A DNA stretch of 64,000 nucleotides, taken from Fragilaria crotonensis. Lineage: Eukaryota; Bacillariophyta; Fragilariophyceae; Fragilariales; Fragilariaceae. The notes below the pieces were generated by a model. The model saw nothing but the letters and a program-made list of their open reading frames with translations, was not told the DNA's origin and did not search any database. The stretch covers positions 62,001 through 126,000 of the forward strand of contig JAKSYS010000093.1 of assembly GCA_022925895.1 (NCBI GenBank), given 5' to 3'. Shown here piece by piece: positions 11,317 to 22,240 of the stretch. The position numbers were made by a program, and so were the translations under genes. The number at the start of each line of letters is the position of its first letter. Within the stretch, counting starts at the first letter, position 1.

Positions 11317-14300
11317 ATGGCAACTTACGACGAAAACAAGCCTGAGTATACCTCGGTTGTTCTTGGCAACCACGATCAGGAAGGACAGAGTACTGGTACT
11401 ATCATTGATTCGTGTTCACAGAATTCATTGAACTGCACGCAAATCAATGAGAGCAAGGTCGTACAAATCGAATTGAACGAAGAAAAAAGCAAGGAACAAC
11501 ATATGAAACACGTTGAAACTACAAATGAAAGTATTTCTAAGCCGCTGAAACGATGTTCCCGTCTTTACGGACGAGAGAAAGAGCAGCAGCAGGTCCTAGA
11601 CGCCTATCGCGCTTCACAAAGTTCGACTGAATCCAGATCTGTCGTTGCCATAATCAAGGGAAGCGCAGGATCTGGAAAGACAGCATTGGCTCACAGTCTC
11701 AAGGATCAGCTTCGAATGGATAACGGAAGCATGATTCCTTGGACTTGCGATCGACAATCTATTCTTCGGATCGGCGCGGGATTTTCTGTGGCACTCAGAA
11801 ACTGGGTGGACGACATGCTATCGTTAAGCGACAAGGATCTTGCGGTGTGGAAACTACAAATTATGAAACCATTCGATTCCTTCGAACTCGGTATTCTTGT
11901 CAAACATTTCCCGCGTCTCAAATCTCTATTCAATCCCGATGACTACGCCACTGACCAATATCAGGAGTATCGTTATGACTGGAGTACGATAAATACGCTT
12001 ATGGATGCTTCATGTTCCTTGGACTTTCCGCTGGTTTTTCTCATGGACGACTTTCACTGGGCGGATCCGGCCTCCTTTCGATGGTTATTCGAACACAGGG
12101 AGATGGAAAGCAAGGGGTCATTTTTCATCTTCACTTACAACAGCGATGTTGTAGAAGACAAGGCGAGCTGGTGGTTTCAAGAACTGCAAGGTTTGACAAA
12201 TGCAGGCTTTGATATTGTTGAGATTTCCCTGCATAATTTGGACGAGGATGCAACACAATCTATTGTCAGCGATGTGCTAGAAGTTGGAAACGAGGCCATT
12301 ACGCATATCAGTGATTGGGTGCACCAGCAAACTATGGGAAACCCATTATACGTGGAGGAGTTACTCAATGAATTGCGCGCCAGAGAAATAATTACCCCCG
12401 ATAGCGACGCTGGATCGTGGACTTTTCAGAAAGACAAGGCTTTGGATCGCTCTGGAGGATGCACAACAGTCTGTGAGTATTTGGCAAGGAGACTCACCGA
12501 AGTGTCCAAACCCACTCTGGAAGTGCTCAAAGTTGCCGCGTGCATGGGATTGCGCTTCGATACAAAACTCGTATCATCGGCAATGTCAGGCTCCGCAGTA
12601 CCGTACCTCATCATGGCCAAGGAAGCAGGCATTCTGACCGTCCATGAGCTATACAAGGGCTCGCAATCATCCACATCGGAAAAAGTCACTGGATCGCCTC
12701 CAGCCTTGCAATTTATGCACAATAGCATGCATGAGGCTATGCTTCGTGTCGTCGGCGGTCGCAAAGAACAAGAATATCTGCATTTGTCGATCGGTCGTAA
12801 GCTAATCCTAAATCTAAGCGACAAGGAATTGAAGAATGACCTCTTGATGGTGGTGGAACAAGTTATCAAGGGCGCTTCTTGTATCAAGGAACAGGAAAAG
12901 TGTCGACTTGCGCAGTACGCCCTTGAGGCAGCGCGAAAAGCTGTCAAATTGACCAGCTTTGAGTCGGCCAAGAAGAGTATAAGCTTCGCTATAAGCCTGC
13001 TGCGCCAGAGAAGCTGGAGAGATGACTACGATTTGACACTTGCAGTGTATGACGCCGGAGCTGAAATTGCCTATGCAAGCGGGGACTTTGAAGACGTGGA
13101 ACATATGGTTGCAGAGGTGTTACGGGGTGGTCGGACCTTTGAGGACAAACTCCAAGCTCATTTGACGAAAGTGTATGCACTCGGATCCGTGAATCGCACT
13201 CCAGAAGCTATTGCACTGGGCTTAGATTTATTGAACCAACTTGGCGAAAGTTTTCCAACAGATCCGAGGAGACACCATGTTTGGTACGCAATTGTCAAAA
13301 CACGATATTTGTTGCATGGGAAATCAGATGAGATGATACTTCGATTGTCCACAATGACGAACAGTCGAGCGGTATCCGCAATGCAAATCATGAACGTTAT
13401 TTTCGCCAGCGCCTATCTTCATACGCCAATGCTTGCTCCGTTGCTTGCGATTCGAATGGTACAGCTCAGTCTGGAGTACGGGTTATGTGCTGTCTCAAGC
13501 GTTGCTTTCAGCGTTTATGGGATGCTGCTGGTCAGCAAAAAATCGAGAGTCCAAGAAGGAACAAGAATGGGCGAACTCAGTTTCAAGATATTAGATCGGT
13601 TCCAAGCAAAGGCTTGGCTTCCACGTGTTCATGCTGCTTTCTATGGCGGCATCCACGGATGGACAAGACCTCATCAAATGGCGTTCGAACCATTGCTCCG
13701 TGGATACAGAGTTGGATTGGAGACTGGTGACATAGAGGTACGCACACCCTGCAAGTCGCGTTTAAGTTTTTTGTGCGAACACGAATAACGTCTCAAATAA
13801 CACTCCACCAGATGGCGTTGATGAACGCCTTGTTGTACCTCTACTTTTCGTTTGAGTCTGGGAAGCCGCTGAAGCAACTCGAAGAGGAGCACCAGCGGTA
13901 TATTATCAGTGTCGTTAATAAGCACAAAAACGCTACGATTCTGATGATCAATCCACTGTTTTCGACGGTGCGCGTGTTGATTGGAGAGGCGTCGGAGTTG
14001 GAGCACGAAGCAGGTCACAACAAATTGAATTGGGTCGAAGCACAAAGAATCGTCTTGGCTGTCATTTTTTGTGATTACAAGGAAGCCGTTCTTTTAGGTC
14101 GTGTTTTCCAGGAATATCCTTATGAGGGATACGATATGGCTGTGCTCTACTTGTTCCTTGGAATCGCGAATGTAGCTCTCTTCAAGGCAAAGGGGATGAG
14201 AAATCAACGACTGCGAATTACAGCCCGCCACTGCCTAAAAAAGATCGATCGTATATGTCCATCAACAACTGACTACTGCCTGGGTAAACTGACTTTGCTT

Positions 14301-14570
14301 CAAGCCGAAGTATCGTCCCTATCGTCGCGACGTCATGTGGAGACGGTTCGAAAATATCTGATTGCGATTTCTTTGGCTGATTCCTCGAATAATCACTTTG
14401 AAAGGGCAGTTGCCCATGAACGATATGGGAGGTATCTTGCTGAGCGAGGCGACTTGTCGTCTTCTCTTACCCACCTTCGACACGCGTGTTCATCGTATCA
14501 AGAGTGGAACGCTTACCGCAAAGTTGAAGTGCTACAAGAAGACATCAGCAAGATCGCCGTGGTGTCGTAG
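11317..14570 (+). CDS. STAND-class AAA_16 ATPase with helical repeat C-terminus, 1,059 aa, two exons
   Basis: Join 11,317-13,737 and 13,812-14,570; the 74-bp intron has GTACGC at the donor and CCACCAG at the acceptor, in phase 0, and intron removal joins two frames cleanly. Residues 1-80 are low-complexity. Residues 84-360 form an AAA_16/COG3899-type NTPase: GREKEQ entry motif, Walker A GSAGSGKT (115-122), Walker B with FLMDDFHWAD (241-250) and GNPLYVEELL (341-350). The rest is alpha-helical and TPR-like, ending in an HACSSYQEWNAY motif typical of the family. Relatives (PknK-like proteins and large kinase/AAA_16/histidine-kinase sensors) carry a signalling domain at one or both ends. None is visible here, so this is a stand-alone sensor/switch module or a truncated relative. 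It is presumably cytosolic, with ATP-driven conformational switching inferred from the family. The ligand is unknown. It is convergent with the peptidase at 15,912. Confidence 0.88.
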
Positions 14571-15911
14571 TTGCTCAACTGTTATGCACCTGTTCGCCTC
14601 GACTTGTTAAACACGAGAAATGCGAGAACACCTAGGAAGCACGGCCTTAAGCCTCTGGCGTGATTTTTTCCACCAGCAGGGACACCGACGAAAAAAACCG
14701 GCATGCTACGTGAATCTTTTATCATTTCGGAATTTAACAACTTCGCTGCCTGATTGTGTCAGACCGATGTAATTGCTCAAAAGGATCCGCGTCTCTCCCG
14801 AAGGAATCCGTATCCTTGTGCGTCCTCTGATTCCTTGCTTTTACGGCATAAAGAACTTCGCAAAAAATGGTTCCAACACTGTACGACAGAGTGGCGACGA
14901 ATCCAAGTTGATGCCATGCGGATGTGAGCGACAGTGGCAATGCAACAGGTTAATACCGGCGATAAGATTACTCTCGCTATCAAGTCTGCTGAAGATTGGA
15001 CGTAAGCAACGATTTCATCGATAGCGTTGATGGCTTTATTTCGGGAACTGTGAAGGACTGTTTGCGCAGTGTCGTGCCGAGTGTCGAGATCAATTTATTT
15101 GAATTGAGACAGAACTGCAGTTGAGAATGCCACCACCATCAATACGAAGGGTGAATTTGCTTTCTTATTTTGAGCGGCGCACGTCCCCATCCAAGGCGAT
15201 GAATCCTTCGTTTTACCCTCTGGACAACGATTAGCGACGATGACGCAGACGATGCTGCGACACATGTGGACGATCACATCAACGTTGTTCTTGCGACTGA
15301 CTAATCGGCTTCGAACAACTCGATCCGCTGCTGGGGCTGTGAAGAATGACAAAAGCGTTTCCATTTCTGTGACGTGCGTCACCGTCTTAACCTAAGGTAT
15401 ACTTCAATTGCCAAACTTGTGCAACCAAGCCGCATCGACGACCAAGCGACGACGGCCCTTTCGTTATAAGCATCACTAGCGGTTGTCAATACTTGCGAGA
15501 AAGTGAACATGAGTAGAGTACCTGCGAACGCCTTACTCATTTTCTATCATTGCTATTGCATGGAGTTTAATCATGGGTCGATACAGGTCTGGCACAGTGG
15601 ATCGGCGCGCAATATCCTGCATGACTACAAATACTTCAATGTTGGCGCTCCTTTAGGCTGATAAGAATACGAAATGAGATTGAATCCCCTAGCAGTCACC
15701 GCTATAAGTTATCCATGTCGGTCCTGCCCTGCTGCTGCCTTCGACGGAGGTTTAAGGTCGAACTGTGAGCTGCGTCGGCGAATGTACACTTTGGATCCGA
15801 AATCCATTCACGAAAGGCTGAAGTGCCATTGTAATCTGTCTACGCATTTAAAGGCAACACTTTAGAAAGGTGTCATAGCTACTTGGCGTTAGCCAACCTA
15901 AAACTGGGCGA
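14571..15911. other. Spacer between the convergent gene pair, copy 2
   Basis: Near-identical to 5,252-6,591, so the two 3' ends and everything between them were duplicated together. No complete gene seen. An open stretch near 14,755-14,925 after a plausible TGTGTCAG acceptor could be a further ATPase exon (about 56 codons including KELRKKWFQH and TEWRRIQVDAMRM), but no matching donor before the ATPase stop is convincing. Confidence 0.45.
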
Positions 15912-18900
15912 TCACTTGACAAATATTGGATCCAAGCAAAGTCTTCCGCCATCCGGATCATTCGGATCATCAAGACACGTGCAGTCAGAAGTGAACCATC
16001 CCTTGGCGGATGAGCTGTCAAACTGAACGATACCGAATGATTTACGAGCAGGAACTGAAACGCTCTTTCCAGACGGAACAATCTTGAGGATATCAACTTT
16101 GTATTTGTATCCGTAGTTTGGGAGTGGCGTAATCTTCTCATCTATTTCCAAGCTCCTGCCGCCAGAGTAGTCGACAGGTGGTGTCGGCATGACCAATATG
16201 TGCATTGTCACAGGACCATTGGATCCAGTCTTGATGTATCGAGTCGAAGGATTCTTGCCCTTGATCTTCCAATACTGACGCAATCCCGTTCTCTCGTTGT
16301 GGAGAACCACCATGCTATTGTAAAATCGGGTGTCACTATCACAGCCTCTGTGCTGGTCAACAATTCGCGATGGACTGACGTTGGGAGCGAACCCCATACC
16401 GTCATCCCAACGGATTGTGATACCAATAACCCTGTTGGCCGCGATGTTCAAAGAGGTCAAACAGTTCCACGAGAAAGGAGAAGGCCGAAACACGTCTGGG
16501 CCGCGAACGAACACACCGTTCGTCCCTCGTGTCGCATCAATCAGTGCTTGAGATTTGCGCCCTTCAAGAGTCGTGCCAGGAGGAACGAGATCCATGCTTA
16601 CAATGGAGTCAAAGTCGAGCTTCTCGACTCTCTTCATGAGCGCGCCATTCTTGAAGTCCCAAGTTCGAAAGTGAGATGCGAAGATAATCCACGCGTCACC
16701 AAGATCAATGTCGTTATTATGAAGGAGCATTCTAAGCACAAACAGCTTTCCTTGCCAGAATCCTTCCACAGTCTTGTCGATGGAGAACATCTGACCATGC
16801 AGATGCGGCAAACCGGCATGTTCGGATAGAAACCACCACAGCAGCCAAGTTCCATAATAGTGACCACCGCGAATATTGTCATGTAGACTCAAGACAGCAT
16901 TGAAGATGTGAGGATTCTTGTCCGCGCCTCTTGCACTATCCGTCTCTCCAAAGCTCAGTGGCCATGCGGGCGCTAGTGCAACGGACGCCATGTATACAGG
17001 AATTCCTGGGAAAGTGGAGACTGGAGCGAATTCCGCTGAGCTTTCCTGCAGCCAGCCGCTCGGTGCTGCACCGTAGGTGTTTACCATCATGCTATGAAAT
17101 TCGTGATATGCCTCGTGAGTGAAATAGCCATACCCATCGAAACCTCCATTTTTGTATAGGGTCCCTAGATCAAAAACCGCATCGGCGGCGCCACCATACC
17201 TCTCCATGTAGTATTCAACAGTCCATTTAGGAACCACGCCTTCAGCATAGAGCGGGTAGCTCCAGTAGTTGTTGCTTTGGTGGATATATCTGCAGGGATT
17301 GTTGAAGGTTTTCTCGGACCATTCCGGAACTTCGTCAACGGAGAACATACGGTACGGATCCAAAACAAATGCAATCATATCGTTCTCAAAGTAGTGCCGT
17401 TCCCATTGATAGGACTGCAGTTTCGCATGCTGGAAGTACTTCTCTTCATCAAAGAATCCTTCAGGCACATCAACATACTCCCCGTCGTTGAGAGGGTCCT
17501 TCTCCGGTCGCATCCATAATGTGGCAAACGGTCCGCTCGCGTAGGTCTGAACGCCTCCGGGAGGAATAGGACCATAGCGCATCGGATCGACATTCCTGCA
17601 TTCCGCTTGCAAAAAGAGAGTGCTGATATCTTCGTTCTTCTTGATTGTCGCCGCATCGTTTGGACCTGCGCAGCGAGCACCAACTTCTTGTACTAGACTG
17701 AGCGAGGCCTTTCCTCCGTAGACCCGAGCATCAAACATCTCCCCACTGAAGGAACCGAGAATCAACGATGAACTTGCGGATGGGGGGCTCGTCTCCTGGC
17801 TGATTACTCGACGAATTGAGACTCCAGCAACGTACAATGCATCAGGCGAAATGGCAATTTGGGTACATGTCCACATCTTGAGCTTTTTCGGTAGGTTGTA
17901 TGCCCTGCCATTGATGCTAATAACATGAGTGTTACCCGATGTGTTGATGCTCACTTTCAAACCAAGTCCATTCCAGAGCATTCCCACAAGTGGAACATCC
18001 ATGTACAGATAATGCAGTTTGAAGAAGATGCTCTTCGAGCTCGTGATCATCGCAGGATTTTTCGAGGCAAAAACGTACTTCAGTTGGCGACCAGTGAAGT
18101 CGACCTCGGAGATGAAGAAGGTATCATCTTGCGGGTGCTTCGGGTTCTGAACGGTGGGATATTTGTAGGATTCCGAGTATGTGACTAGCTTGGAGTTGGA
18201 TGAAATATCACGAGCAGTCACTGAGATTGGGGCGTGGAACAGGACTCCAGCACTTGTACCTCCTTGAAAATCCTCGGTGTTGCAAACACAGGTTCCGATC
18301 TGCAAACACTTGGCGATAGGGTCAACGCGGCACTTTCCATTTCGTTGTCCTTGTGTGAGAAAGATCCACTGGCAATCCTCGCGACTCTCGTTGGTGCAGT
18401 CCGCATAATTAGTCTTGGAGGAACAGATCGCTTCTGATGACCCAAACTCTACACCTGTAGTAGTAAAAATAGGTGTTGGGGTAAATGGATCAACTTCCCC
18501 ATACCATCGTTTATCTTCGCAAGTTGTTGGAGCTGGGGTTGGAGATGCAGGAGGAACGGTCGGGGTGGGTTTCACCTCCTTTGGAAGTCGTGACACAAAT
18601 GTGACAGATCGTTCAAAATCATTGAAGTCTTCGATACGAGCAATCAAATTCGACGGCGAGTAATCAAATGGTCCGCTGGTACCGTAAGCCAGCGTCACGT
18701 ATCCGCCCTGCTTTATCCCACTGCCATTCTCATCAAAGATGCTTAGCATGTACTCCGTTCCTTCGACGACGTCGATGTGGTGCAGCGCCAGTTGGTACTG
18801 ATCTGTGTAGAAACCGAACTCTCTTGAGTCAACCATCGTCCCATCGACCTGTCGGAGCTCCCAAGCTGTCTCCGCAGGTGCCCAATCAAGCTTGAGGATG

Positions 18901-19025
18901 AGCGTAACGGATGTCATTCTCTGAAGGGACCTCGACGTATCCGCGGAAACTGTTGTGTCAATGCTCCTGGAATCAACCAGCGTATGAAGCAGGCATAGCC
19001 CTAGGCAGACGAGCTTGAACATCAT
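15912..19025 (-). CDS. Secreted multidomain putative zinc metallopeptidase, 1,037 aa
   Basis: A single intact frame. Residues 1-20 are a classic signal peptide (MMFKLVCLGLCLLHTLVDSR). Residues 38-155 are a beta-rich domain (TLILKLDWAPAETAWELRQ) of a type seen in diatom secreted proteins. Then come a Pro/Thr linker (about 162-168), a Cys-rich segment (169-250) and a LamG/concanavalin-like stretch (about 255-450). Residues 490-770 hold the probable catalytic domain: HEAYH (637-641) fits HExxH, and GWLQESSAEF (657-666) supplies a glutamate about 20 residues on, as in gluzincin peptidases. The C-terminal 250 residues look beta-rich. Family assignment beyond gluzincin-like is not possible by eye. 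Predicted extracellular or cell-wall protease (inference). It is tail-to-tail with the ATPase gene, and the pair is duplicated. Confidence 0.75.
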   Translation of the reverse strand: MMFKLVCLGLCLLHTLVDSRSIDTTVSADTSRSLQRMTSVTLILKLDWAPAETAWELRQVDGTMVDSREFGFYTDQYQLALHHIDVVEGTEYMLSIFDENGSGIKQGGYVTLAYGTSGPFDYSPSNLIARIEDFNDFERSVTFVSRLPKEVKPTPTVPPASPTPAPTTCEDKRWYGEVDPFTPTPIFTTTGVEFGSSEAICSSKTNYADCTNESREDCQWIFLTQGQRNGKCRVDPIAKCLQIGTCVCNTEDFQGGTSAGVLFHAPISVTARDISSNSKLVTYSESYKYPTVQNPKHPQDDTFFISEVDFTGRQLKYVFASKNPAMITSSKSIFFKLHYLYMDVPLVGMLWNGLGLKVSINTSGNTHVISINGRAYNLPKKLKMWTCTQIAISPDALYVAGVSIRRVISQETSPPSASSSLILGSFSGEMFDARVYGGKASLSLVQEVGARCAGPNDAATIKKNEDISTLFLQAECRNVDPMRYGPIPPGGVQTYASGPFATLWMRPEKDPLNDGEYVDVPEGFFDEEKYFQHAKLQSYQWERHYFENDMIAFVLDPYRMFSVDEVPEWSEKTFNNPCRYIHQSNNYWSYPLYAEGVVPKWTVEYYMERYGGAADAVFDLGTLYKNGGFDGYGYFTHEAYHEFHSMMVNTYGAAPSGWLQESSAEFAPVSTFPGIPVYMASVALAPAWPLSFGETDSARGADKNPHIFNAVLSLHDNIRGGHYYGTWLLWWFLSEHAGLPHLHGQMFSIDKTVEGFWQGKLFVLRMLLHNNDIDLGDAWIIFASHFRTWDFKNGALMKRVEKLDFDSIVSMDLVPPGTTLEGRKSQALIDATRGTNGVFVRGPDVFRPSPFSWNCLTSLNIAANRVIGITIRWDDGMGFAPNVSPSRIVDQHRGCDSDTRFYNSMVVLHNERTGLRQYWKIKGKNPSTRYIKTGSNGPVTMHILVMPTPPVDYSGGRSLEIDEKITPLPNYGYKYKVDILKIVPSGKSVSVPARKSFGIVQFDSSSAKGWFTSDCTCLDDPNDPDGGRLCLDPIFVK

Positions 19026-19662
19026 GGGTGGCGACGGAATTGCACCCAGTGCCTTCGTTATTCAGGCGAAAGGAAGTGATAACAAGAATTGGCAATATTT
19101 GACTTTTGTGAGCAAACTTTGAAACCACTCCTTAAGTTGTCGCCTGTTCCTGAGTTGTGACTTCTCGTACAATTGACGTCTCTGTTTGCCGGTTCGATGT
19201 GGAGCATACTTTACCAGTTTGCTGTATTTATCTTCTCACTGGTTCGAAAGACCAAGTCGAAAAGAAGATGCCTCACAGAGAATTAACCAAATGCGATGTT
19301 TCACGTTTACCAGTCTTGAGATACAACCAATCACGACTGGAAACTCTTATAAATGTTTTGCATATTATGTTGTGTGCGTGTGCCAGCACTCGCGACTTGA
19401 TCGAGCCCTTGAATTATATATCTTGGTACATTTTAAGTACCTTTCCATATATGCATATATAGAATTGACCTTGCATTGGTTGTCGTAAGTCTGCTTAGCA
19501 AGTGAGTCTTTGCGTTCAGTATTCAAGTCGTAACAGTCATCGCAAAATGACTTGTAGTAGGAATCAAAAAGCCCCCTTCAGATCTGTCTTTAGTCATTAC
19601 CATGATGTTTTCGCACAAAATGACCGCGACATATTGGCCAATCACAACATTCGGACTGAGGA
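19026..19662. other. Intergenic spacer, upstream of the peptidase and left of the nested transposon
   Basis: No supported gene. The first about 75 bases are shared with copy 1. The sequence then becomes unique and ends in GGACTGAGGACTG, about two degenerate units of the GGACTGT heptamer, immediately before the transposon's left target site. Confidence 0.5.
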
Positions 19663-20250
19663 CTGTGGACCAGAGACGGGAATTTCAAACACAGCCCACC
19701 CAAACCCATTGGGTTAAAATTTGGGTGAGCTCAGGACTTCAGGCGGTGTCCAATCAAAAAAAATTACATCCAAGTTTCCAAGTGCTCGTACTAATCGAAC
19801 TAATCGACTCGTGATTCAACTTGGATTTTTGGTTTAGTGGGACTCATCTTTCGTTTAACCTCGACATCCAAGTTAACGAGATTTTTTTAGCCAAGCTCAC
19901 AAATCCAAGTTTCATAACCTGTTTCGACGCATGCTTTGGACCACTGGTTTTGCCGTAAAAACTGCACTTGATTGCCTTGTTGAAAGGATTTTGCATACGC
20001 ACGTTGCAATCAAGATTTGTTCTTTTTGGTATTGTTCTTCCTGCAGAAGGCAGGAGCAGGAGGTATTCAACTTCTTCCTTCAACTAAGAATGTCGGAATT
20101 GGTACTGGTCTTCTAGTGTTGGTTCTACGTAGTAGTGATCATACGAGGCATGTGTTGGTGTATTTCTGAGGGTGCACAATCCAGGGCGAGGAGCGAGTAT
20201 CGACACCCACCAAGCTCGATGCTGCTGGGTATACGCTCTGCAGTGCCAAC

Positions 20251-21264
20251 ATGACGAGTGTTGTTGGTGAACAAGGCGAACAAGAAGGTAGGAATGATGT
20301 CAATGAATCTATACTCCTAACGACACCGCTGTTTCTGCCTGGTGGCGGTGAGAACTGTAGCGTGAGCGAACAAGTCTACATCGACTCCGGAAATGAGAAG
20401 AAGATTTTGTTGTTGTTGTGCATCGGGTTGAGGAATCATGACAACGAACAACCTTTGTTTTCCTTAGAAAGTGAGCCTTGGTCTCTCCTTCCTAAGACTA
20501 ATATCTTGCGCCCTAAGAACTCTGACTACGTAAAGGAAATTACACGGCGCGCAACATTGTTCAACATCGCGCCGTTACCTCGGCCAAGTAACTGGACAAG
20601 GGTTCAAACGCTTGAGTGGCTTGAACAAAATCCGGTACGTGAGGCCAATGATATTGAGTTTCTCTCAAATGAAGTGGCAAGACTGCAAGATGTCTTGAGG
20701 AGGGCACAACAACAGAATGATGGTGAGAATGGCACCGCCAGCAGTCGTGGAGGAGGAAGGAACTCGCGAGGACCGGTGCCGTACCTTCGTATGATTATGT
20801 GTTTAACCCAAGATAATGTGAAGTGTCTTTTCCTTGCGAGGGCGAATACGAGATCTCGCCAAGAATTAGATGCACGTAATTCCGAAAGTAGGTGAGTTGC
20901 CTGTTGCATGCTCATGCCTTGTTACTGATGTGACTGCGCTCGGAGTCATGATACTAACATCTCTCGTTCTTGCTCCCAACACAGACCTGCAACAGTATTT
21001 GAAGTAATAGCAAACCTTTGGAATAGTTCTCAATTCAATCCAATTGCACCAGCAGCCTCTGATTGCCACTTTGACTTCGTGACTGCAATTGATTGCTCGT
21101 ATGAGCATGTTTCTGGACTCGCTCCAGCCACACCGACAAGAATTGAAGACATGATTGTGTCGATGAGATCTGACTTACTACGCATTATCACTCGATGGGA
21201 ACAAAGTGGTCAAGGCGAGGGCGGGATGGATTCACATTCAATGCGAATTCGCAGCTGCGAATGA
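20251..21264 (+). CDS. Harbinger element accessory protein (putative DNA-binding partner), 306 aa, two exons
   Basis: Join 20,251-20,891 and 20,985-21,264; the 93-bp intron runs from GTGAGT to CCAACACAG and restores frame through a split AGA codon. The central segment (KNSDYVKEITRRA, RPSNWTRVQTLEWLEQNPV) looks like a helical Myb/SANT-like or HTH region, followed by a short coiled-coil (EVARLQDVLRRAQQQ). The second exon holds a conserved-looking stretch (FEVIANLWNSSQFNP, SDCHFDFVTAIDCSYEHV). PIF/Harbinger elements commonly encode such a second protein that helps bring the transposase to DNA; here the role is inferred from position. The last about 18 codons overlap the opposite-strand 3' end of the transposase, so the true C-terminus may be truncated. 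Confidence 0.65.
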
Positions 21265-22240
21265 TAAAAATTGTATGCATCTTTTGTTCCGCCTGAAACC
21301 GCGGCATAAGGTGTTGCCATGTAGGGTGTCTTCAAGTAGGCATTGTCACCGAATAGGCATAAGTCGGGCGCTAACATGCCCTCTTCTAGGCAATGGAACA
21401 GAGTCATTCCTTCAAAAGCAAGGCAATCTGAAGTTGATCCAGGATATACGATAGATATGTCCAGAATTCTGCCTCAGACGTCACATACAGCTTGACAATT
21501 CAGCCCATACTTCTTCTTTCTTGCACACATGAACTTACCCGGACTACATCCATTGTGGAGGCAGTCTCTTGGTGACGGTTTATGAATCCATATAAGTATT
21601 CCGTCTATTGCCCCAGCACGGCAATCGAATCCGGCAGATGACACTTCCAAGAAGCCTGCAGCTATAGACCGCTGCTTGTCATGATCAGTCGGATACGCAA
21701 TTTTGAATGCCGGATGCTTGTTGATGGCATCGACAACAAACCAGAAGCTATTTATTGTATCAGTGTGACTGATTCCATATGTTGTCATGATGTCATATGG
21801 AGATCCGCCTGCAAACCACCAAATGGCACAGGCAAGTCGGACATCTGGTGAAATAGGTCTATTCCGATAGTTCCTTGGAATGCCTTTCTTGCCACATGCG
21901 GCAAGAATGTATGGACAAAGCAGGACAGCAAGTCGCTTAAAGGACTGATATGTCATACGAGGATCGCACGCCGGAAGTATTTGGCTCCAAGTTCATTGTA
22001 AATGTCTCGAACCGACCTCCGTCTACGATGTCGCAATTGCCGCCGCGAAGGGACATGTCCTATATTCGTTGTTCTTTGTTGCAATCGACGCTTCTTGCGA
22101 ACACTGACATCAACAACGACAGCAGCCACATTCGCTATTACATTTGATACCGTAGCAGCTTGTTGTTGTAGTACATGAACAGTGTAATATGCTCGTTGTC
22201 TCCTTCTCCTGGTGCCGGTCATTGTCATTACATGTATCAA
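21210..22240 (-). pseudogene. PIF/Harbinger DDE transposase, two disabling changes
   Basis: The N-terminal part (22,240-21,953) is Arg-rich and ends RSVRDIYNELGAKYFRRA. A one-base shift near 21,953 is needed to reach the next frame, MTYQSFKRLAVLLCPYI. The catalytic core follows: first Asp in CRAGAIDGILIWIHKP, then KFMCARKKKYGLNCQAVCDV. A TGA at 21,474-21,476 sits where CGA (Arg) would continue the same frame. After it comes DISIVYPGSTSDCLAF, the second Asp in LCLFGDNAYL, and DAYNFYHSQLRIRIECE with the third acidic residue. The reading degenerates beyond 21,220. One substitution and one indel separate it from a continuous transposase, so it is young. Confidence 0.85.

Larger units (their letters stand above)
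10471..19100. repeat. Segmental tandem duplication, copy 2 (intact genes)
   Basis: Direct repeat of 1,426-9,755 in the same orientation. It contains the heptamer array, upstream region, ATPase gene, spacer and metallopeptidase gene. Both genes are uninterrupted here. The right edge is near 19,100, where similarity to the 9,700-9,755 region ends. Confidence 0.93.

Noticed and set aside
15095-15382. 95-codon minus-strand frame present in both duplicated spacers
   Set aside because: The whole duplicated segment is about equally conserved, including introns, so presence in both copies says nothing about selection; no domain seen.
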